This document shows positions 1 to 8,500 of a stretch of DNA of 64,000 bases, piece by piece. The stretch spans positions 2,139,001-2,203,000 of the forward strand of contig NZ_CP139482.1 in the NCBI RefSeq assembly GCF_041222825.1, in the 5' to 3' direction. The DNA is from Candidatus Thalassolituus haligoni. GTDB lineage: Bacteria > Pseudomonadota > Gammaproteobacteria > Pseudomonadales > Oceanobacteraceae. The stretch's first letter is position 1; each line of letters begins with the position of its first letter. Below the pieces are notes generated by a model. That model made no database searches, was not told the origin of the DNA, and was given only the letters and a program-made list of their open reading frames with translations. The position numbers were made by a program, and so were the translations under genes.

Positions 1-958
1 GCGTTTTATTGATCTCCAGTAACTTGGCCGACACCGCCTGGGAAACCGTCCGGCTGTTGCCGCCCAGCAGCATAACGGCGGTACCCAGTACTGTCTCCTC
101 ACCGTCGAGTGTCGCAGCACCGGTGCGAAGTTCCTTACCAAATCCAACCTCGGCCACGTCAGCCACGGTTATGGGTAGGCCGTCACGACGGGCGACGATG
201 ATTTTTTCGATCGCCGGGATGTCAGCTACCTGTCCGGGGGCACGAATCAGGTATTGTTCGCCATTTTTTTCGATATATCCGGCACCGATGTTGGCGTTGT
301 TTTTCTCCAATGCCGCCACCAGATCGTCGAAGCTGAGCTGGTAGGCCAGCAGCTTTGCAGGCTCAGGGGTAATGTGGAACTGCTTTTCGAAACCGCCAAT
401 GGTATTGACTTCGGTGACGCCAGGAACCAGACGCAACTGGGGACGGATCACCCAATCCTGCAAGGTGCGTAAGGCCGTTGCATCATAGAGCTCACCGTTT
501 TCTTGCAAGGCGCCCGGTTTTGCATGCACCGCATAGTGAAAGATTTCACCAAGGCCTGTGGCAACAGGCCCCATTACCGGCTCAATCCCGGAAGGCATCT
601 CGCTTTTCGCCTGCTGTAATCGTTCGTTGATCAGGTTGCGGGCGAAATAGATGTCAGTGCCTTTTTCAAATACTACGGTCACTTGAGACAGAGCATAACG
701 TGATATCGAACGGGTGCTCTCCACATAGGGTAACCCCGTGATCGCCAGTTCCACCAGATAGGTAATGCGTTGCTCCACTTCCAGCGGTGAATAACCGGGA
801 GCTTCGGTATTGATTTGCACCTGGACGTTGGTGATATCGGGTACCGCGTCAATCGGCAAGTTTTGATAATTCCAAACACCTACGGCGCCAACCACCAAGA
901 CCAGAAACATCACCAGCCAGCGGCGTGCAATGGAAAATTGGATCAGTTTATCGATCAT
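1..958 (-). CDS. czcA: CzcA/CusA-type heavy-metal RND efflux pump, N-terminal part (runs off left edge)
   Basis: Minus-strand reading frame from the ATG at 958 stays open to the window edge, giving about 319 residues of an RND inner-membrane pump normally about 1040 residues long. The product starts MIDKLIQFSIARRW and continues with the family's PIDAVPDITNVQVQ, the INTEAPGYSPLEVEQRIT porter region and GLGEIFHYAV, as in CzcA/CusA. It would pump divalent cations from periplasm or cytoplasm through the adaptor and outer-membrane genes immediately upstream at 1042-3320, with the 83-base gap typical of such operons. Substrate (Zn/Co/Cd or Cu/Ag) cannot be decided because the TM4 signature lies outside the window. 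No frameshift was seen in the visible part. Confidence 0.93.
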   Translation of the reverse strand, partial: MIDKLIQFSIARRWLVMFLVLVVGAVGVWNYQNLPIDAVPDITNVQVQINTEAPGYSPLEVEQRITYLVELAITGLPYVESTRSISRYALSQVTVVFEKGTDIYFARNLINERLQQAKSEMPSGIEPVMGPVATGLGEIFHYAVHAKPGALQENGELYDATALRTLQDWVIRPQLRLVPGVTEVNTIGGFEKQFHITPEPAKLLAYQLSFDDLVAALEKNNANIGAGYIEKNGEQYLIRAPGQVADIPAIEKIIVARRDGLPITVADVAEVGFGKELRTGAATLDGEETVLGTAVMLLGGNSRTVSQAVSAKLLEINKT

Positions 959-1041
959 GCTGAACTCCTAATTTTGGTTCGTATGACCGGCTAGAGTTCT
1001 GACGGTATTTCGGCGCTGTAAGCCCCGCTAATTGCCATTGA

Positions 1042-1983
1042 TTAATGTCCATGTTCAGCATCCTCCTTACCCAGCTCCGATTTCAGAATAAAGCTGTTTT
1101 TGCTGACATACACTTCATCTGCGGACAGACCTGCCACCACTTCGGTTAGCTCACCGTCGGTTCGCCCCAAAGTCACTGTACGTGGTTCAAAACCTTCCTC
1201 ACCCCGAACAAAAACGACAGGATTATCCTCGACGATTTGCAAGGCTTCGTTGCGGATCACCATTGGAGCGGCTATTTCGGCGCGGGTGATTTGCGCGTTG
1301 ACAAAGAGACCGGGTTTCCAAATGCCATTCGGGTTGTCGATCAAAGCGCGCGCCATAATGGCCTGATTACCAGTTTGGCCAAGCGGCGCAATATAGATGA
1401 TTTTTCCCTCTGCGATTTGGGTCGAATCGAGACTGAGAATGCGAACCCGCTGGCCTAATTCAACCTGAGCAACATCCTTGGGAAAAACCGACAGCTCCAC
1501 CCAAACCGTTGAAAAATCCTGTACTACCAACAACGGGATATCCGTAGTGTGCTCGCCAGCGTTTGCATTACGCTGGGTAACGGCACCATTGAGTGCGGAT
1601 ACTATCGAATAGGTTTTCAGACTTTCATTCGCTTCCACAGTCACCAGGGTTTCGCCTTTGCGAACCGGATCACCAACACTTTTTTTAACTTCCCGAATAA
1701 CGCCGTCGAAGCGTGCCGTTACCGACTGTACACGCTCTGCGTTGGTGGCGACGACGCCATATACTGGCAAAACATCGCGGATGGTGCCCGAAGTCGCGGT
1801 TACCAGGGTAATGCCTGAATGTTGGATCTGCTCCTGGGTCAGTTCAATATGACCTTCTTCGCCGTGCTCTGCTTCCTCCCCATGACCTGTTTCGGCAAGT
1901 GCTTGCCCGGATAGCAGCGCAATCGCGAAGCAACTGAACAGAAGATGGATGATAGATTTGTTAACGTGGTTTTTTGATTTCAT
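1042..1983 (-). CDS. czcB: RND efflux periplasmic adaptor subunit (CzcB-like)
   Basis: A 313-residue membrane-fusion protein that would link the inner-membrane pump (1-958) to the TolC-like protein (1980-3320). A signal peptide ends near ALA at residue 30, followed by a His/Glu-rich stretch (HGEEAEHGEEGH). The barrel-sandwich half-motif RFDGVIREVKKSVGDPVRKGETLVTVEANESL is matched by the return half NGAVTQRNANAGEH, and a beta-barrel domain follows. The C-terminus ends in EDAEHGH, a second possible metal-binding tail. It is shorter than most CzcB proteins (about 400 residues) because the hairpin between the lipoyl halves is minimal. The start codon overlaps the stop of the upstream gene (ATGA), which implies translational coupling. 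Confidence 0.93.
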   Translation of the reverse strand: MKSKNHVNKSIIHLLFSCFAIALLSGQALAETGHGEEAEHGEEGHIELTQEQIQHSGITLVTATSGTIRDVLPVYGVVATNAERVQSVTARFDGVIREVKKSVGDPVRKGETLVTVEANESLKTYSIVSALNGAVTQRNANAGEHTTDIPLLVVQDFSTVWVELSVFPKDVAQVELGQRVRILSLDSTQIAEGKIIYIAPLGQTGNQAIMARALIDNPNGIWKPGLFVNAQITRAEIAAPMVIRNEALQIVEDNPVVFVRGEEGFEPRTVTLGRTDGELTEVVAGLSADEVYVSKNSFILKSELGKEDAEHGH

Positions 1984-3320
1984 TGTTCTGATCCTGAAAA
2001 TGTGTCGTCTTCGCCATACAGAGTCAAGGCCAGGGGCTCTGCTGTTAGCTGCTCAATTTCTGCGCCATAGGTTAAGGCGGCTGCGGCCGCTTCGATCTGG
2101 GTGCGCCTGGCGCTCAATAATTCCTGCCGCGCGCTGACATAGTCGAGATACCCGTAGCGACCGCGTTGATAGGCCGCCTGAGTGTCTATCAGGGCCTGCT
2201 CAAGGGCGGGAATGATGGCAGTGTGCAGTGTCTCTACCGCGACAATGGCTTGTTTGCGGTTGTGATAGGCGCGGAACAGCTGGGTGTGTAAATCCAGCAG
2301 CATTACGTCGCGCTCTGCCAACACCTGATTTTTCTCGGCCAGCGCGATCGAAACGGCGCCAGCATTTCGCTTACCGGAAAACAACGGCATGCTGAAACCC
2401 GCTACCAACGCGGTATCATCGGTTTCCTGCAAGCGACGAACACCCACCGACCAGCTGATATCGGCACTGGATTGGGTTTGAGCAAGGCGTATTTCCGCTT
2501 CTTTGAGGCGGGACTCTGCTGCGAATATTTCTATCGCAGGATTTTTTTCAACTTTGGCGTACAACAGGTCGAATGCCACGTCCTCGCCAAACTGGAATAG
2601 ATCACCTTCCACCTTGTTAAAGTCCGGCGAGGTTACCCCCCACAATGCAGACAACGACACTTTCAAATAAGCGAGCCGTTGCTGCTCCGAAAGCAAAGCG
2701 AGCTTGGCTTGCTCGGCAGCAGCCTGTGCCCGTTTGACCTCCGCCTCGGGTGTCGCTCCCGCCGTAGCCCGCTTTTTCACAATGCGTAAGCTCTCGCTCG
2801 CCAACTGGGCGGCCTCGCCAGCCAGGGTGACCTGCTCCTGTGCCGCTAGCACATCGACGTAACGGCGGGTGACTTCGCCCAATAAGGCCAAGGATTCCAC
2901 CTGTCGGCTGGCATTGAGCACCGACCGACTGTGGGAGATTACACCTTGCCGTGCCGCGCGCTTATCCCCCATTTCGATGACCGAAGACAGCGCAATGGTG
3001 AGTTCAGCACCACCTGCGCCGCTGAAGTCCCCAGTGCCCCCGACATTTTCAGCGTCAAATCCCAGCTCATACGCCGGTCTTAACCCGGCTGTTTCGGCCT
3101 GCCCTTGAAGGGCTGCGTAGCGGTAGGGAAAAACTTTCAAAGACGGGTTTTGTGACAGGGAGCGCTGCACCGCATTGGTCAGCGTGATCGTTGAGTCCCC
3201 AGGTGCGGCGTTAAGCCCCGACGAAGAAATAAAAAATAATAAACTGAACAGAATGCAGCGGCTTTTGATATTCCGCCGACCCGTAGCGCCAGAACCCGGC
3301 GCAGTACGTATTGATAGCAT
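1980..3320 (-). CDS. czcC: TolC-family outer-membrane efflux protein (CzcC-like)
   Basis: A 446-residue outer-membrane factor, first gene of the left RND operon. An N-terminal basic stretch and hydrophobic segment (CILFSLLFFISSSGLNAA) form the signal peptide. The protein then shows the two OEP repeats of the family, each beginning with a long helix-rich segment, with SLSQNPSL near residue 55 and KNPAIEIFAAESRLKEAEIRLAQ near 265, and the conserved QRGRYGYLDYVSARQELLSARR near 390. It would form the exit duct for the adaptor and pump encoded downstream, whose ATG overlaps its stop. The start may lie slightly downstream, since the first 20 residues are not needed for the signal peptide. Confidence 0.92.
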   Translation of the reverse strand: MLSIRTAPGSGATGRRNIKSRCILFSLLFFISSSGLNAAPGDSTITLTNAVQRSLSQNPSLKVFPYRYAALQGQAETAGLRPAYELGFDAENVGGTGDFSGAGGAELTIALSSVIEMGDKRAARQGVISHSRSVLNASRQVESLALLGEVTRRYVDVLAAQEQVTLAGEAAQLASESLRIVKKRATAGATPEAEVKRAQAAAEQAKLALLSEQQRLAYLKVSLSALWGVTSPDFNKVEGDLFQFGEDVAFDLLYAKVEKNPAIEIFAAESRLKEAEIRLAQTQSSADISWSVGVRRLQETDDTALVAGFSMPLFSGKRNAGAVSIALAEKNQVLAERDVMLLDLHTQLFRAYHNRKQAIVAVETLHTAIIPALEQALIDTQAAYQRGRYGYLDYVSARQELLSARRTQIEAAAAALTYGAEIEQLTAEPLALTLYGEDDTFSGSEQ

Positions 3321-3403
3321 ATGGTAGATCCTACTTATTTAAGATAATTCAAACCGCGCGTTGCAGCGATAACGGCAACACAGAAAAAACTTAATCGGTA
3401 AAA

Positions 3404-3751
3404 TCAGGCGATTGGAGGGCGGTACAGCGACGAGGATGGGGCCTCGGGAATGAGGGCTTGAGAGTCGTTATGCAACGAATGTTTATGCAAAAAGTTTGAG
3501 TGAGTCAGGTTACCGGATAAATAGACATGGCAATGGCAGCCATGGTGATGGCAATGAAACAGATCGTCAGGCGCGGTATTTTGATCTGCAGGATCAATAA
3601 CGGTCGAGCTATCCAGCATTGCCGATGATGAGCCATCGGAGGAATAAGGGGCTGTATCCGAATAATCAAGGGGATGCACGTCAGCCATAGCTGTCACTGA
3701 TTGCAGTGCAATCAAGACTAACAGCAGATAAGACAGTGCTTTTCGACTCAT
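3404..3751 (-). CDS. Small exported His-rich protein upstream of czcCBA
   Basis: About 115 residues if translation starts at the ATG at 3751, which is followed at once by a clean signal peptide (MSRKALSYLLLVLIALQSVTAMA); an in-frame upstream start at 3790 would add 13 residues that do not fit a signal peptide. The mature part is acidic, then His/Cys-rich (FHCHHHGCHCHVYL), and ends SLYRPPIA. Small exported proteins of this build often precede CusC/CzcC genes and are presumed periplasmic metal-binding or metal-sensing accessories. It lies 84 bases upstream of czcC on the same strand, so co-transcription is likely. No catalytic motif is visible and the function is unknown. Confidence 0.7.
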   Translation of the reverse strand: MSRKALSYLLLVLIALQSVTAMADVHPLDYSDTAPYSSDGSSSAMLDSSTVIDPADQNTAPDDLFHCHHHGCHCHVYLSGNLTHSNFLHKHSLHNDSQALIPEAPSSSLYRPPIA

Positions 3752-3946
3752 AAACCGAATATAACCCCAATGAAATGGAATAACCTGCAAAGCATACCGC
3801 CTTTGATTGCGGAGTCAATCAAAGATTGTCCCGGCGCCTTTCGTTTACCTGTTATCCGCCTGTCAAAGCGAGCCAGGTCGAGGATCTTTATTATTGGCGG
3901 TGTATCAATAAGACGATTGCTTGTTGTTCATATTGTGCGCGGTGTC

Positions 3947-4846
3947 TCAGGACTTAAGTTGCAAGATGCGGCGCGCGCCATTCAACACAATCAAACCGAT
4001 GATAAGGCCAATCACCAAGTCTGGATAACGTGAGCCCGTCCAGGCCACCAATCCACCGGCAAGGATCACCCCTAGATTGGCAATCACGTCATTGGCGGAG
4101 AAAATCCAGCTGGCTTTCATATGGGCGCCGCTATCCCGGCTTTTGGCAATCAACAGCAGACAGGTCACATTGGCCGCCAAGGCAACAAGCCCGAAGCTCA
4201 TCATCAAAGTGGAAACCGGTTCACTACCCAATACTAATCGCCTTACCACCTCGCCCAAAGCGCCCAAGGCGAGAATGATCTGAAGCCAACCGGAAAAATG
4301 GGCTGCACGCAACTTCATCCGCACACTGTGCCCTACGGCATACAGCGCCACGCCGTAGACGGCGGCATCAGCGAACATATCCAGGGAGTCCGCAATCAAA
4401 CCAGTGGATTGCGCCCACCAGCCGACAGTAATTTCAATGACAAACATGATGCCATTGATTGCCAGTAGCCACTTGAGAATGCCAGCTTCTCTTTCTGCCT
4501 CCTGTTTTGCAGACGCCTGCGCACGGGCGATGGACTCGCTGGCGACGGGCATTGTACTGACAAGTCTCGCGCCCAGACCGACTGATTGCATTCTTTTTTT
4601 AATAAGGTCAGCGTTATCACCATGGTAGACACTCACCTTGCGCTTGGGGGTATCGAATTCCAATGTGACTTTAGGATGCACACTGTCCAACGCCATACGG
4701 ATCATGCCTTCCTCTGAAGGACAGTCCATCTTGGGGACATGATACTCACTAACAAAGCCGCCATGAGAAGCGTCGTGTACTTCGGCAATTTGGGGAGTGT
4801 TCTCCGTCGCGTTATTTTGGCAATTGCCACCGCATGTGGTCGTCAT
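3947..4846 (-). CDS. Cation diffusion facilitator with N-terminal HMA-like domain
   Basis: A 299-residue inner-membrane cation transporter. The N-terminal 110 residues hold a Cys-bearing head (TTTCGGNC) and an HMA-like domain whose metal loop reads KMDCPSEEG, the CxxEE variant. The remainder is a CDF-type core with about six membrane segments; the TM2 motif ADSLDMFADA and the TM5 motif SANDVIANLG carry the Asp/Asn residues of the transport site. It lacks a long cytoplasmic C-terminal domain. The gene is divergent from the MerR regulator at 4924, and the region between them holds a 19-bp-spacer MerR-type promoter reading into this gene. Cd, Pb or Zn export is likely from that context; substrate is inferred. 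Confidence 0.87.
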   Translation of the reverse strand: MTTTCGGNCQNNATENTPQIAEVHDASHGGFVSEYHVPKMDCPSEEGMIRMALDSVHPKVTLEFDTPKRKVSVYHGDNADLIKKRMQSVGLGARLVSTMPVASESIARAQASAKQEAEREAGILKWLLAINGIMFVIEITVGWWAQSTGLIADSLDMFADAAVYGVALYAVGHSVRMKLRAAHFSGWLQIILALGALGEVVRRLVLGSEPVSTLMMSFGLVALAANVTCLLLIAKSRDSGAHMKASWIFSANDVIANLGVILAGGLVAWTGSRYPDLVIGLIIGLIVLNGARRILQLKS

Positions 4847-4875
4847 AAAAAACCCTTGTTCTATCCAAGGTGGGC

Positions 4876-4906
4876 AGTTTAAACTCTATAGTTACTATAG
4901 AGTCAA
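4876..4906 (-). promoter_or_regulatory. MerR-family (CadR/PbrR-type) promoter-operator of the CDF gene
   Basis: Read on the minus strand, a -35 box TTGACT (4901-4906) and a -10 box TAAACT (4876-4881) are separated by 19 bp, the overlong spacer that MerR-family activators correct. The spacer carries the dyad ACTCTATAG/CTATAGAGT. The same dyad precedes the PbrT-like gene at 7343-7372, so one regulator (4924-5331) probably controls both. Confidence 0.85.
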
Positions 4907-4923
4907 GCACAGAGATTGAATAA

Positions 4924-5331
4924 ATGAAGATTGGCGAGCTGGCAAAAAAGACGGATTGCTCGGTGCAAACTATCCGTTACTATGAAAAAGAACAGTTGCT
5001 GTGCACGACACAGCGTAGTGACGGCAATTTTCGACTTTACGATGAAGCTGCTGTCGAACAGCTGCTATTTATCAAGCTCTGCCGTAACCTGGATCTCAGT
5101 TTGTCCGAGATCCGCCAGCTACTCACATTAAAACGCTCACCGGGTGCGCAATGTGATCAAGTCAATCGCATGATGGATACGCACATTCAACAAGTGGAAA
5201 CGCGCATTCAGGAGCTGGTTCAGCTGCGCGAGCATTTGAAAGTACTTCGCCGCAGCTGCTCCAGTGAAAGGACGATCGAACAGTGCGGCATCTTGCAAAC
5301 GTTAACCACTAATCAGCATCAGAAGCGGTAA
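4924..5331 (+). CDS. CadR/PbrR-type MerR-family metal-responsive regulator
   Basis: A 135-residue MerR-family activator: N-terminal winged HTH (MKIGELAKKTDCSVQTIRYYEKEQLL), a long dimerisation helix and a short metal loop. Cysteines at 12, 77, 112 and 121 match the pattern of Pb(II)/Cd(II) sensors of the PbrR/CadR group, with C77 at the start of the dimer helix and C112/C121 in the metal loop (RRSCSSERTIEQCGIL). It is divergent from the CDF gene and convergent with the PbrT-like gene, whose 3' end it overlaps by 23 bases. Two matching dyad operators lie before those two genes. Distinguishing Pb from Cd response is not possible from sequence alone. Confidence 0.9.
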   Translation: MKIGELAKKTDCSVQTIRYYEKEQLLCTTQRSDGNFRLYDEAAVEQLLFIKLCRNLDLSLSEIRQLLTLKRSPGAQCDQVNRMMDTHIQQVETRIQELVQLREHLKVLRRSCSSERTIEQCGILQTLTTNQHQKR

Positions 5332-7297
5332 CACTTACGCGCTTGAAATCGGACGCCTGTGTTATCGGCGGTGATGTTGCGCGTTTTGATTTGGATAGTA
5401 TTAAAAATACCAGGTAAACCAGAAGTACCGAAAGTTGCGCAAGCACGCCTTGCCAGGTGGATTTGACGCCAATCCAGTCAATCTCAAAACTCACAGGTAA
5501 TGGCGTCATACCGATGATGGCCGCCTCCTGTAATGCCGACACAGCTTTGCCCATCAGGACAAATGCGAGCGCTAGCAGCAAGTAGGTGGTGGCTGAAAAG
5601 AATTTGGCGATCGGCAGCTTGACGGAAAAGCGAATCAACACCCACGCCAATATGGCTAACAGCAACAAACCGAGCGCAAAGCCACCACCAACAGAAGAAT
5701 ATTGGGTTGATACCGCCTGCGTTAACAGCGATTGATAAAATAATACGGTTTCAAACACCTCCCGGTAAACCGCCACAAATGCCAACGCCACCAGCCCCCA
5801 CAAGGTGCCAGACTTAAGTTGGGTATCGACATGTTGCTGAATGTAGGCTTGCCATTGTGCAGCCTGGGTTTTGCTATGCATCCAGATCCCAACATAGAGC
5901 AGTACCAACGCGGCCAATAAAGCGGCAATTCCCTCCATGATTTCACGATTGGCACCACTGATCGTGATCAACGATTGAGCGGCGATCCAGGTGGCACCAC
6001 CGGCAAGTAATGCCGCAATCCAGCCTATGTGGACATATTTAAGCGCATCCCGACGCCCGGTTCTTATCAAAACCGTCGTTAAGGCAATGATAACCAGCAA
6101 TGCCTCCAGGCCTTCGCGCAACAATAAGACCAGACTAGCAGTGAATAAAGCTCCTTCGGACAAGGTGGACTCTGATAACAAACGTTGTGCGTCATCCAAC
6201 AAATGCCGCGTCTCCGCCATTAGCGCACCCAATTCTCCGTTTACGTCGGGGCGGCTGGTCAATTGTCGTAGTGCCATCATGTTGGACTCGATGGATTGGC
6301 GCAGTGCTTTGTCATGCGCATCGAGGCTGTTTTCAATCAGTTCAAAACCGTCCAGATAAGCACTGACGGCGAGTTCACTTGCGGTTGAAAAATCTCCCTT
6401 CTGATGCGCTTTTTGGGCGGCTTGAAGTCGATTCCATGTGATTGCCAAGGGATCTTGGGATGCCTTGAATAATGCCGAGGGGTTAGCGCGTAAACTCTCC
6501 AAAGCTTGTAGGGTTATATCAGGGCGTGCTGCTGCCAGTTGCAGTGGGTTGTGATTAATCAGCTGCAGTTTGGTAATATTCAAATCATTGTGAGTAGGTT
6601 CGCTGGATTGAAAAGCGAGTCCACCGACATAGAATGCCATTGACCAACGCTCTTGCTCCGTTAGTTGTTGAAAAGATGGCATGGCGGTGTCGTCAATGCC
6701 ATTGGTAATGGCGTCGTATAAACCCAAAATTGATCGATTTAATGCCCGCTCTTTATCGGTAAAGTCCGTGGGTGCGGGATCGAGTTGTGCTGCCAGCACT
6801 CCGTCACCTTGACCAGATACTCCATGGCAAGATCCGCAGTTAGTCTCAAATACCGGCCGGATTTTTTCTTGAGGTAATATCCGTTCCGGCAGGGATAAAT
6901 GTGGCATCAATCCCAACAATGTGCCGCGTAGGCTGGCACTCATTTGACGGATCTCATCAACACCTTTCTTATCATGGATGGCCCTCTGCAATGCCATTGC
7001 TTGCACTGCGAGTGACTCTGCATCAGCAGTGGCGGCCAGCGAGCTCTTGCTAACAATCAGTTGTGAAAACTCCACCATCTCCTGATATTCATTGTCATTA
7101 ATTACCTGACCGTTTTTCACCGCTTCGGCATAATCAACGCCTATGTATTCAGCGAGCTGTGCCAGTTGCCGGAGTTGAGTAACGTTGTCTGGGATCTCAG
7201 CTTCATTCGCCCCGGCAGATAGAGAAAGTGGCAGCATCAGAAATATGATGGCATGAAGGGTGGCTCGTTTCAGGCGTTGCAATCTGCAATCAAACAT
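5309..7297 (-). CDS. pbrT: FTR1-family permease with fused cytochrome c domain (PbrT-like)
   Basis: A 662-residue fusion. After a signal peptide (to about residue 30) comes a helical periplasmic region, then a c-type cytochrome with heme motif C154-G-S-C157-H158 and a distal Met region (TAMPSFQQLTEQE), then a helical linker, and from about residue 385 an FTR1-like membrane domain with about seven segments and the two acidic motifs REGLE and REVFE. This layout and length match PbrT, the lead-uptake protein of pbr loci, and related iron permeases. A CadR-type operator in its promoter and the adjacent PbrR-like regulator support a Pb/Cd-linked role. An iron-uptake function under heavy-metal control remains possible. 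Confidence 0.88.
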   Translation of the reverse strand: MFDCRLQRLKRATLHAIIFLMLPLSLSAGANEAEIPDNVTQLRQLAQLAEYIGVDYAEAVKNGQVINDNEYQEMVEFSQLIVSKSSLAATADAESLAVQAMALQRAIHDKKGVDEIRQMSASLRGTLLGLMPHLSLPERILPQEKIRPVFETNCGSCHGVSGQGDGVLAAQLDPAPTDFTDKERALNRSILGLYDAITNGIDDTAMPSFQQLTEQERWSMAFYVGGLAFQSSEPTHNDLNITKLQLINHNPLQLAAARPDITLQALESLRANPSALFKASQDPLAITWNRLQAAQKAHQKGDFSTASELAVSAYLDGFELIENSLDAHDKALRQSIESNMMALRQLTSRPDVNGELGALMAETRHLLDDAQRLLSESTLSEGALFTASLVLLLREGLEALLVIIALTTVLIRTGRRDALKYVHIGWIAALLAGGATWIAAQSLITISGANREIMEGIAALLAALVLLYVGIWMHSKTQAAQWQAYIQQHVDTQLKSGTLWGLVALAFVAVYREVFETVLFYQSLLTQAVSTQYSSVGGGFALGLLLLAILAWVLIRFSVKLPIAKFFSATTYLLLALAFVLMGKAVSALQEAAIIGMTPLPVSFEIDWIGVKSTWQGVLAQLSVLLVYLVFLILSKSKRATSPPITQASDFKRVSVTASDAD

Positions 7298-7342
7298 CTC
7301 GGTGTTCTCTTATTCATGAATCGCTAATGATTATTGATCGCA

Positions 7343-7372
7343 ATTGTAAACTCTATAGCGCTATAGAGTCAA
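7343..7372 (-). promoter_or_regulatory. Second CadR/PbrR-type promoter-operator, before the PbrT-like gene
   Basis: Minus-strand -35 TTGACT (7367-7372) and -10 TACAAT (7343-7348) with an 18-bp spacer containing the perfect dyad ACTCTATAGCGCTATAGAGT, nearly identical to the one at 4882-4903. The rest of 7298-7526 holds no recognisable gene. Confidence 0.8.
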
Positions 7373-7526
7373 GAGAAGTAAAAATTACAGTCGGTTGGAA
7401 ACCGTTTTGATAGAGAGGCCTTACCAAGGCTCGCTCCTTAATCTTACAGAGATCATTGAAGGTGGATTGATACTGGAAAATCATCGACTTAACCGGGTGA
7501 GTGACATGCAGATTTGCGAGGTCCAC

Positions 7527-7763
7527 TTAACCGCCGCAACAGGTTCCTGTGTCTTTATTGCCTTGTGAGAACTGTATGGGCGGGCATGGTACCGAGCCAT
7601 AGGAACAGTAGACACAGCAGTCACCGAGCTTCGGCTTCAATAAAACATGGCACTGCTCACACTCGTAGAACCACTGACACGCGTCGGTGGGCATGGATTC
7701 TGTTTTTTTATGGCCGCATTCGGGACAAGTCAGCTCGGACTGCAAAATCACCTCTGGCATCAT
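7527..7763 (-). CDS. GDCCVxC-domain small cysteine-rich protein
   Basis: A 78-residue cytoplasmic protein with two zinc-ribbon-like halves: LTCPECGHKK, then ACQWFYECEQCH, and the name-giving GDCCVYC motif followed by CPP and a CC tail, twelve cysteines in all. The family is named for that motif and in some organisms carries selenocysteine; here both positions are ordinary Cys codons. It is the last gene of the merR-merT-merP cassette and its start overlaps the merP stop. A near-identical arrangement recurs at 61396-61611. A thiol-rich mercury-binding or electron-transfer role is an inference from that company; no activity is established here. Confidence 0.9.
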   Translation of the reverse strand: MMPEVILQSELTCPECGHKKTESMPTDACQWFYECEQCHVLLKPKLGDCCVYCSYGSVPCPPIQFSQGNKDTGTCCGG

Positions 7764-8047
7764 GGTGTTTCCGTTTTCACGATGGTCGATGGATAACCGG
7801 CATGGGTGGTCGCTTCGACCAATCTGTCAGCGTTGGTCAGGGAATCCTCAAAGGTTACTACGGCTTGCTTATGCTCATAACTGACCTCGGCTTTTGTTAC
7901 GCCTTGGACCTTGGTGAGTGCCTTTTTGACCGTGATCGGGCACATGGCACAGTTCATGGTTGGCAGATCCAGCGTGATGGTTTGTGGCTTGGCCCAGGCC
8001 GAGAAGCTGGCGATGGTGAATACGAGACCGAGAATGATTTTCTGCAT
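7760..8047 (-). CDS. merP: Mercuric ion periplasmic binding protein MerP
   Basis: A 95-residue HMA-fold protein. The signal peptide is MQKIILGLVFTIASFSAWA and the metal loop is MNCAMC (GMTCxxC type), followed by PITVKKALTKVQGV and the C-terminal GYPST motif. Start: the ATG at 8047 has a GGAG Shine-Dalgarno sequence 7 bases upstream, whereas an in-frame start at 8068 would put seven residues before the signal peptide. MerP binds Hg(II) in the periplasm and passes it to MerT. It is sandwiched between merT and the GDCCVxC gene with overlaps or minimal gaps. Confidence 0.92.
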   Translation of the reverse strand: MQKIILGLVFTIASFSAWAKPQTITLDLPTMNCAMCPITVKKALTKVQGVTKAEVSYEHKQAVVTFEDSLTNADRLVEATTHAGYPSTIVKTETP

Positions 8048-8064
8048 GGTTAGCTCCAGAGTGT

Positions 8065-8436
8065 TCATGCGAACAGAGGAATCCAGTAGGTGCTGGTGAC
8101 GAGCACCAGCGCCACGATTGCAGCGATCCAGAAAACCATTTGCCGCCGTTTCCGAGTTTGCGGCACAGCGCAGACGGTTCCCGGTTCACAGGTATCGACC
8201 GGTCGATAAACCTGCCAGCCAGCCCAACCGAGCAACAACATAACAAGCATGATGAATACGGGACGGTAGGGCTCCAATACAGTCAGGTTACCGATCCAGG
8301 CCCCGCTGATACCCAGTGACAGGAGCACAAAAGGCCCAACACAACACAGGCTGGCGACGGTGGCAGCGGTAATGCCACCGATGATAGGTAGCCTTGTGTT
8401 GGTGAATGACTCTTTTCCTGCCATCGCCGACTCCAC
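8065..8436 (-). CDS. merT: Mercuric ion transporter MerT
   Basis: A 123-residue inner-membrane protein with three predicted helices. The first carries the vicinal pair C31-C32 (ASLCCVGPF), and the cytoplasmic loop carries a second pair (DTCEPGTVCAV), the two Cys pairs that relay Hg(II) inward in MerT. The protein ends TYWIPLFA, close to the plus-strand copy at 60736 (PYWIPILV). It is the first gene behind the mercury-type promoter at 8458-8488. No merA reductase is in the window, so imported mercury would need another sink. Confidence 0.93.
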   Translation of the reverse strand: MESAMAGKESFTNTRLPIIGGITAATVASLCCVGPFVLLSLGISGAWIGNLTVLEPYRPVFIMLVMLLLGWAGWQVYRPVDTCEPGTVCAVPQTRKRRQMVFWIAAIVALVLVTSTYWIPLFA

Positions 8437-8457
8437 TTTATTGACCTAGTGAAATCA

Positions 8458-8488
8458 GTGTAAGTCCCGTACCAAGGTACGGAGTCAA
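8458..8488 (-). promoter_or_regulatory. MerR-controlled mer promoter-operator
   Basis: Minus strand: -35 TTGACT (8483-8488), 19-bp spacer with dyad CCGTACC/GGTACGG, -10 TTACAC (8458-8463). This is the classical mer operator layout and sequence. Unusually it lies between merR and merT with both genes on the same strand, so it reads away from merR rather than being shared by divergent genes. Confidence 0.85.
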
Positions 8489-8500
8489 GTCCAATGCCTT

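Noticed and set aside
7500..7530. Left terminal repeat of the Tn3 element (GAGGTCC at about 7515)
   Set aside because: Only seven bases match the right end; similarity stops after that.
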